Shown: positions 5,563 through 6,505 of the stretch, piece by piece
Position numbering within the stretch: the stretch's first letter is position 1
How the letters are laid out: the number at the start of each line of letters is the position of its first letter
From: CAYMUN01 sp964440265
GTDB lineage: Bacteria > Patescibacteriota > Saccharimonadia > Saccharimonadales > UBA4665
Direction of reading: 5' to 3'
NCBI GenBank assembly: GCA_964440265.1
Contig: CAYTRU010000064.1
Location: forward strand, 1-6,505
Length of the DNA stretch: 6,505 nt
Made by a program: the position numbers and the translations under genes
The notes under the pieces: model-generated
What the model saw: the letters and a program-made list of their open reading frames with translations, nothing else
Told to the model about the DNA's origin: nothing
The model's database searches: none

Positions 5563-6505
5563 ATGAGTATGGTGGGAAATAGTAAGCGCAAACAACTAGA
5601 ACGTGATATCGAACATGTCACGCAGGAAATGTATAAGCGCAATAAGGAGCTCGCCGAGACTAACAAGACGCTCTCGCTGCTTAGAACTATCGATTCACTA
5701 GTGCTGGAGTCGCATATGTCGATCAGCAATGTTTGCCAGCGCATCACCGAAGCAATTAGCGAGGCCACAGATTACTCTTTTGTGGGCTTATTTACGCACT
5801 CCTTGCGCTCTAAAGATGAGCTGGCACTATTTGGTTGGAGTGGTAAGAATCCGCTGGGAGTTACAATGCCGATTCGGTTCAGTCATCCTCTACATCTGAA
5901 ACTAAACAATCCTTGGCTGCAAAAAGCTGGCGGTGATCTCATGTCGTTAAGCGATATGGAGGCCAGTGATATCGCAGCCTCACTAGGCACTTCCCCGGCC
6001 GATATTACCCAGCTGATCACCCACACTGCGATCAAGGCTTTATATGCAGTTAGATTGTATGTGCGGCACCGTTTGATCGGTGTGCTCGTGGTGGGCTTCA
6101 CTAGTCAAAAGGCAGAAATAGACCCCTCTGATATTCTACTGATCGATCGACTGAGCGAAAATATCGGCGTGGCGCTGGACAACAAATTGTTGTTTGAAGA
6201 AAACCAGCATGTCTTGCACCAACTACGTGAGTCAAATACCAAGCTCAAGGCTCTCGATGAAGCTAAAGATGATTTCATCAGCATGGCTAGCCACCAGCTA
6301 CGGACACCGCTGACCAGTGTGAAAGGTTATATGAGCATGGTACTGGAAGGCGATGCCGGCAAGATTACGCCAACCCAGAAGGAGCTGTTGCAGCAAGCGT
6401 TTTTTAGCTCCCAGCGCATGGTGTATCTGATCGCCGACCTGCTAAATGTCTCACGACTAGGGACGGGCAAATTCGTGATCGATACGATGCCAGTTGATCT
6501 GGCAA
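5563..6505 (+). CDS. Soluble GAF-domain histidine kinase, 3'-partial
   Basis: The frame runs from the ATG at 5563 through the right edge without a stop, giving 314 visible residues plus one base. No membrane helix is present. Residues about 8-45 form a charged amphipathic helix, probably a coiled coil. A GAF-like sensor domain spans about 50-215 and ends in the typical LIDRLSENIGVALDN helix. A linker helix leads into HisKA, whose H-box SHQLRTPLT has its phosphoacceptor at His244 (bases 6292-6294). The ATPase domain lies beyond the window, so catalytic completeness cannot be judged. The HisKA region is nearly identical to that of the membrane kinase at the left of the window, but the sensor halves differ. 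As in that kinase, Gln replaces the acidic residue after the His. Being cytosolic and last in a tight string after an 8-TM protein and a small protein, it may receive its signal through them. A purely cytoplasmic GAF ligand is the alternative. Confidence 0.92.
   Translation, partial: MSMVGNSKRKQLERDIEHVTQEMYKRNKELAETNKTLSLLRTIDSLVLESHMSISNVCQRITEAISEATDYSFVGLFTHSLRSKDELALFGWSGKNPLGVTMPIRFSHPLHLKLNNPWLQKAGGDLMSLSDMEASDIAASLGTSPADITQLITHTAIKALYAVRLYVRHRLIGVLVVGFTSQKAEIDPSDILLIDRLSENIGVALDNKLLFEENQHVLHQLRESNTKLKALDEAKDDFISMASHQLRTPLTSVKGYMSMVLEGDAGKITPTQKELLQQAFFSSQRMVYLIADLLNVSRLGTGKFVIDTMPVDLA
6271..6480 (+). repeat. Paralogous HisKA segment, copy 2
   Basis: This is the partner of 1471-1680, in the soluble kinase. 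The seven residue differences over 70 codons are mostly conservative (Leu/Met twice, Arg/Lys, Val/Ile), with Pro/Thr, Lys/Glu and Thr/Val making up the rest. The H-box and the helix QQAFFSSQRMVYLIADLLNV are identical, so the two kinases could plausibly share a response regulator or even form mixed dimers. Confidence 0.9.

Noticed and set aside
5541..6101. Two minus-strand open frames (5541-5768 and 5883-6101)
   Set aside because: Both are opposite the coiled-coil and GAF region of the soluble kinase, which reads through without a stop on the plus strand.
1471..6480. Reading the paired 210-base segments as a mobile element or assembly artefact
   Set aside because: Differences are spread over the whole alignment and are largely synonymous, as in diverged paralogues. 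There are no terminal repeats or target duplications.

Overview
The window reads as chromosomal sequence from a Patescibacteria (CPR) bacterium, most likely a Saccharibacteria-type lineage. This is an inference from the style of the two histidine kinases: an SHQLRTPLTSVKGY H-box context, a 7TM-plus-GAF sensor ending in an FFDKATNRIFYQDAYD linker, and a soluble GAF kinase with a KRNKELAETNKTLSLLRTID start. Compact gene spacing and overlapping stop/start codons fit the same picture. All stop codons behave as in the standard bacterial code (TAG, TAA and TGA all used), so there is no sign of the UGA-glycine code of Gracilibacteria/SR1. There is no ribosomal or other taxonomic marker gene here, so the placement stays tentative.

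All six genes lie on the + strand. (1) Bases 1-2190 hold a membrane histidine kinase lacking its extreme N-terminus at the window edge: multi-TM sensor, GAF-like domain, HisKA, HATPase. (2) 2255-3145 encodes a 10-TM EamA/DMT-family transporter, preceded by a plausible promoter and a perfect 12-bp palindrome. (3) 3210-4355 encodes a fold-type III PLP enzyme of the ornithine/diaminopimelate decarboxylase superfamily, with two unusual active-site replacements. (4) 4406-5251 encodes an 8-TM protein of unknown function. (5) 5251-5532, overlapping it by one base, encodes an unrecognised 93-residue protein. (6) From 5563 to the right edge runs a second, soluble histidine kinase (coiled coil, GAF, HisKA), cut off before its ATPase domain.

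The two kinases share an almost identical phosphoacceptor region: positions 1471-1680 and 6271-6480 align without gaps at 177/210 bases and 63/70 residues by hand count. Their sensor halves are unrelated in layout. The first kinase has its membrane sensor fused in. The second has no membrane part but directly follows a membrane protein and a small protein in a tight gene string. The most interesting hypothesis here is that genes 4-6 form a split sensory kinase, a three-protein counterpart of gene 1. The second point of interest is the PLP enzyme, which keeps its lysine, glycine loop and most of the active site but has Gly in place of the catalytic Cys and Tyr in place of the ring-stacking His.

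No tRNA, rRNA, CRISPR array, insertion sequence or convincing rho-independent terminator was seen, and no response regulator gene is present. No gene-free stretch exceeds about 65 bases.
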